Translations under genes and position numbers: made by a program
The notes under the pieces: model-generated
Told to the model about the DNA's origin: nothing
What the model saw: only the letters and a program-made list of their open reading frames with translations
Database searches by the model: none
Origin: Desulfobulbaceae bacterium UBA5611
Lineage (GTDB): Bacteria; Desulfobacterota; Desulfobulbia; Desulfobulbales; Desulfocapsaceae
NCBI GenBank assembly: GCA_002424635.1
Contig: DIKT01000077.1
Coordinates: 9,628-15,087, forward strand
DNA length: 5,460 nucleotides
Reading direction: 5' to 3'
In this document: piece by piece, positions 4,662-5,460 of the stretch
Layout of the letters: the number at the start of each line of letters is the position of its first letter
Numbering within the stretch: the first letter of the stretch is position 1

Positions 4662-5460
4662 ATGAATGAGCTATTGAGTAAAGGCTATGAGTTTGCCGGT
4701 GTGGAAGAAAAGTGGCTGCAACGCTGGACTGAGGAAAAATGTTTTCAGGCCACTATGGTCGAGGGCAGACCATCTTTCTCGATTGTCATTCCACCGCCCA
4801 ATGTGACCGGCGTCCTGCATGTCGGCCATGCCCTGAATAATACCATGCAGGATGTGCTGGTCCGCTATCATCGGATGTGCGGCGATAATACGGTGTGGGT
4901 GCCGGGCACCGATCATGCCGGGATTGCCACCCAGAATGTGGTGGAGCGGCAGTTGGCGCTCGAAGGCAAGACCCGCCATGATCTGGGCCGGGAAGAGTTT
5001 ATCCGCAAGGTCTGGGCATGGCGGGCCGAGAAAGGCGGGACCATCATCCGTCAGCTCAAACGGCTGGGCGCCTCCTGTGACTGGGACCGCGAGCGTTTTA
5101 CCATGGATGAGGGTCTGTCAACGGCGGTGCGCGAGGTCTTTGTCCGCCTTTATCATGACGGCCTGATCTATAAGGGCGATTATATCGTCAACTGGTGCCC
5201 CCGCTGCCAGACGGCCCTGGCTGATGATGAGGTCGAGCATGAGGAGAAGCAGGGTAAGCTCTACCATCTGCGCTATCCCTTTGCCGACGGCAGTGGCTAT
5301 GTGGTGGTGGCCACCACCCGTCCGGAAACCATGCTGGGCGATACGGCCGTGGCGGTCCATCCGGATGATGCCCGTTATAGTCATCTGGCCGGGGTCGGCA
5401 TCAAGTTGCCCCTGACCGACCGCATCATCCCTATTGTCTTTGATCATCATGTGCAGAAGG
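4662..5460 (+). CDS. valS: valyl-tRNA synthetase, N-terminal part (runs off window)
   Basis: ValRS charges tRNA-Val with valine in the cytoplasm and hydrolyses misacylated Thr-tRNA-Val. The window holds 266 codons plus one base of an enzyme usually about 880-950 residues long. Visible landmarks: PPPNVTG (residues 44-50) leading into the class I HIGH signature HVGH (53-56); GTDHAGIATQ (82-91), characteristic of ValRS; NWCPRC (177-182); and the start of the CP1 editing domain with ATTRPETMLGDT (from 217). The KMSKS motif would lie beyond the window. ATG 4662 gives the normal N-terminus just before the EKWLQRW helix. No strong Shine-Dalgarno sequence precedes it (only a short AAAG run). The start lies 36 bp after the end of the nested foldback element, so little room remains for a promoter outside it. 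Confidence 0.96.
   Translation, partial: MNELLSKGYEFAGVEEKWLQRWTEEKCFQATMVEGRPSFSIVIPPPNVTGVLHVGHALNNTMQDVLVRYHRMCGDNTVWVPGTDHAGIATQNVVERQLALEGKTRHDLGREEFIRKVWAWRAEKGGTIIRQLKRLGASCDWDRERFTMDEGLSTAVREVFVRLYHDGLIYKGDYIVNWCPRCQTALADDEVEHEEKQGKLYHLRYPFADGSGYVVVATTRPETMLGDTAVAVHPDDARYSHLAGVGIKLPLTDRIIPIVFDHHVQK

Overview
This looks like a chromosomal housekeeping segment from a moderately GC-rich Gram-negative bacterium. My best guess is Desulfobacterota, perhaps Desulfobulbales. The guess rests on the style of the proteins (a GlcF-type Fe-S protein with two CCG domains, a medium-length dGTPase), on the gene mix and on the abundance of palindromic repeats; no marker gene fixes the taxonomy.

Layout, all genes on the + strand. 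(1) 1-168: AT-rich leader with a candidate promoter. (2) 169-1279: prfB (release factor 2), expressed through the classical programmed +1 frameshift at an in-frame UGA (253-255). (3) 1279-1754: no gene. It is filled by two copies of a 125-bp foldback repeat ('repeat A'); the second copy is split by an insert that carries a 108-bp REP doublet (REPIN). (4) 1755-2978: GlcF-like iron-sulfur oxidoreductase subunit with two [4Fe-4S] motifs and two CCG domains. It starts abruptly at its first cysteine motif. (5) 2979-3255: no convincing gene, possibly a decayed coding remnant. (6) 3256-4347: dgt-like dNTP triphosphohydrolase with complete HD metal ligands. (7) 4348-4661: a perfect 26-bp inverted repeat enclosing a second copy of the REPIN, almost exactly at its centre. 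(8) 4662-5460: the first 266 codons of valS, running off the window.

prfB, dgt and valS are translation or nucleotide-pool genes. The Fe-S protein is a redox subunit without an adjacent partner dehydrogenase. The genes are separated by 240-480 bp of repeat-rich or apparently non-coding DNA, so they need not form one operon.

The most notable structure is non-coding. The two REPINs match at 104 of 108 positions, lie in opposite orientations, start with the GTAG tetranucleotide typical of REPs, and in both places sit near the centre of another, larger palindrome. This nesting suggests insertion at hairpin tips, as might be expected from a single-strand-acting RAYT/IS200-like transposase encoded elsewhere. 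I see no new protein-coding system here.
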